A program made the position numbers and the translations under genes. From the NCBI GenBank assembly GCA_016706685.1, contig JADJJE010000001.1, forward strand, positions 248,001 through 312,000: a stretch of 64,000 nt of DNA, read 5' to 3'. The notes under the pieces were generated by a model that was given only the letters and a program-made list of their open reading frames with translations, did no database searches and had not been told where the DNA came from. Positions 63,261 through 64,000 of the stretch are shown here, piece by piece; within the stretch, counting starts at the first letter, position 1, and each line of letters starts with the position of its first letter. This DNA is from Sandaracinaceae bacterium. Lineage in GTDB: Bacteria > Myxococcota_A > Polyangia > Polyangiales > Houyiibacteriaceae.

Positions 63261-64000
63261 ATGTCGAACAAGCTCCTCTTCAACGCCGCCACGTCGCGCT
63301 TCCTGCTCGCGGTCTACGTGTTCCTGCTGCTGCCGGACCTGCACCCGGGCTTGGAAGCGAAGCGTCCTCTGGTGGCGGTCTACGTGGCGGTGGTGGCGGT
63401 GGAGCAGTGGATGATCTGGCGCGGCCGCGGCGGCCTGCTGCGCCCCATCCTGGGCGGCATGTTCGATCTGGTGTTCATCACGGCCCTGGTGCACTGGGTG
63501 GGCAGCGTCACCACCGTGCTGGTCGCCCTCTACTTCTTTGCGTCCATCGTGAACACGCTCGTGGTGGGCAGCCGCATCGGCATGGTGCTGACGTTCTTCG
63601 GCGCCATGCTGTACACCGGCGTGGTCATGCTCGCCGCCACCGGCGTCATCGCCTACGGGCCCCACGCCCCCGCGGGGCTGATCGCCGCGCCGCCCACGTT
63701 GGTGCAAGGCATCCTCGCCTCGTCCACCGCGGCCGTGCTGCTCACCGTCTCGAACCTCATCGTGGGCATGTTGGTGAGCACCAACCGGGCGCGCGAGCAC
63801 GCGCTGCTGGATGCCAACGCGCGCCTCGAGACGCTCAGCTCGCGGGACCCGCTGACCTCGCTGCTCAATCGACGCGCCCTAGTCGACCAACTGAACGTGG
63901 AGATCGACGCGCTGACCGCCAAACGACCGCTGGCGCTGGCCATGCTGGACCTCGACAAGTTCAAGCGCATCAACGACGAACGCGGCCACGCCGACGGGGA
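63261..64000 (+). CDS. Membrane-bound GGDEF-family protein (3' end cut by window)
   Basis: The frame starts at ATG 63261 (MSNKLLFNAATSRFLLAVYV) and is open to the window end, 246 codons. About six membrane helices fill residues 12-180. After a short coiled linker, SSRDPLTSLLNRRALVDQL and LALAMLDLDKFKRINDERGH are the first half of a GGDEF domain, which makes cyclic di-GMP when active. The GGDEF signature itself lies beyond the end, so activity cannot be judged. It is divergent from the ArsR-methyltransferase gene. Confidence 0.9.
   Translation, partial: MSNKLLFNAATSRFLLAVYVFLLLPDLHPGLEAKRPLVAVYVAVVAVEQWMIWRGRGGLLRPILGGMFDLVFITALVHWVGSVTTVLVALYFFASIVNTLVVGSRIGMVLTFFGAMLYTGVVMLAATGVIAYGPHAPAGLIAAPPTLVQGILASSTAAVLLTVSNLIVGMLVSTNRAREHALLDANARLETLSSRDPLTSLLNRRALVDQLNVEIDALTAKRPLALAMLDLDKFKRINDERGHADG

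Overview
The window is a very GC-rich bacterial chromosome segment with almost no non-coding space. Its gene types suggest a large-genome, predatory or social deltaproteobacterium-like lineage, most plausibly Myxococcota (Polyangia). It carries eukaryote-like Ser/Thr kinases, including one fused to a receiver domain, a PP2C phosphatase, a roadblock/LC7 protein, a large acidic TPR protein, DUF445 and DUF455 proteins, a Tat-exported HiPIP and many lipoproteins. This is inference from gene content; no rRNA is present. I saw no insertion sequence, phage, integron or CRISPR array.

Layout. 1-9.1 kb: end of a GH5 glycosidase, DUF445, an AraC regulator, purU, a broken ATP-grasp gene, DUF455, a cysteine desulfurase divergent from a PP2C phosphatase, and a lipoprotein. 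9.1-10.1 kb: a bfd-bfr iron storage pair behind a Fur-box-like site, then tRNA-Leu. 10.4-12.1 kb: an enoyl-CoA hydratase with two SCP2-like proteins. 12.2-18.2 kb: roadblock protein, aroQ, accB, accC and the TPR protein. 18.2-24.4 kb: a metal-homeostasis island with a frameshifted TetR, a small HTH-like protein, a ZIP/permease fusion, a Zn/Cd-type P-ATPase and an ArsR/SmtB sensor. 24.4-25.3 kb: CBS protein and HiPIP. 25.4-32.5 kb: a steroid ring C/D degradation operon (echA20-ipdA-ipdB-ipdC-two acyl-CoA dehydrogenases-fadA6). 32.5-35.5 kb: a frameshifted M29-like gene and a DUF255 thioredoxin lipoprotein. 35.5-46.6 kb: a kinase plus three overlapping, divergent ClpB-like AAA+ genes. 46.7-52.4 kb: a second sterol operon (SCP2, double DUF35, Ltp4-like, Ltp3-like, FadD19-like, KstR-like TetR). 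52.5-58.5 kb: L,D-transpeptidase, pseudokinase-kinase-receiver fusion, MscS channel. 58.5-63.2 kb: metH (frameshifted) and an ArsR-methyltransferase fusion. 63.3 kb to the end: a truncated GGDEF protein.

Two systems stand out. The first is a sterol catabolism regulon. The C/D-ring operon and the side-chain operon each have a promoter overlapped by a TnnAACnnGTTnnA palindrome, the form of the actinobacterial KstR operator. The second operon ends in a TetR gene resembling KstR. FadD19, Ltp3 and Ltp4 act in Rhodococcus on C-24-branched (plant-type) sterol side chains, so phytosterols or ergosterol are plausible substrates. The second system is the kinase-Clp1-Clp2-Clp3 operon. All three Clp proteins share an unfamiliar N-terminal region, have intact second ATPase domains, and have degenerate Walker B motifs in the first. 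I recognise no described system with this architecture.

At least five genes (metH, the ATP-grasp gene, the tetR at 18.2 kb, the M29-like gene and the lipoprotein at 8 kb) need one or two single-base corrections to give a full-length product. The metH case is an unambiguous one-base insertion. This pattern looks more like residual assembly indels than gene decay.
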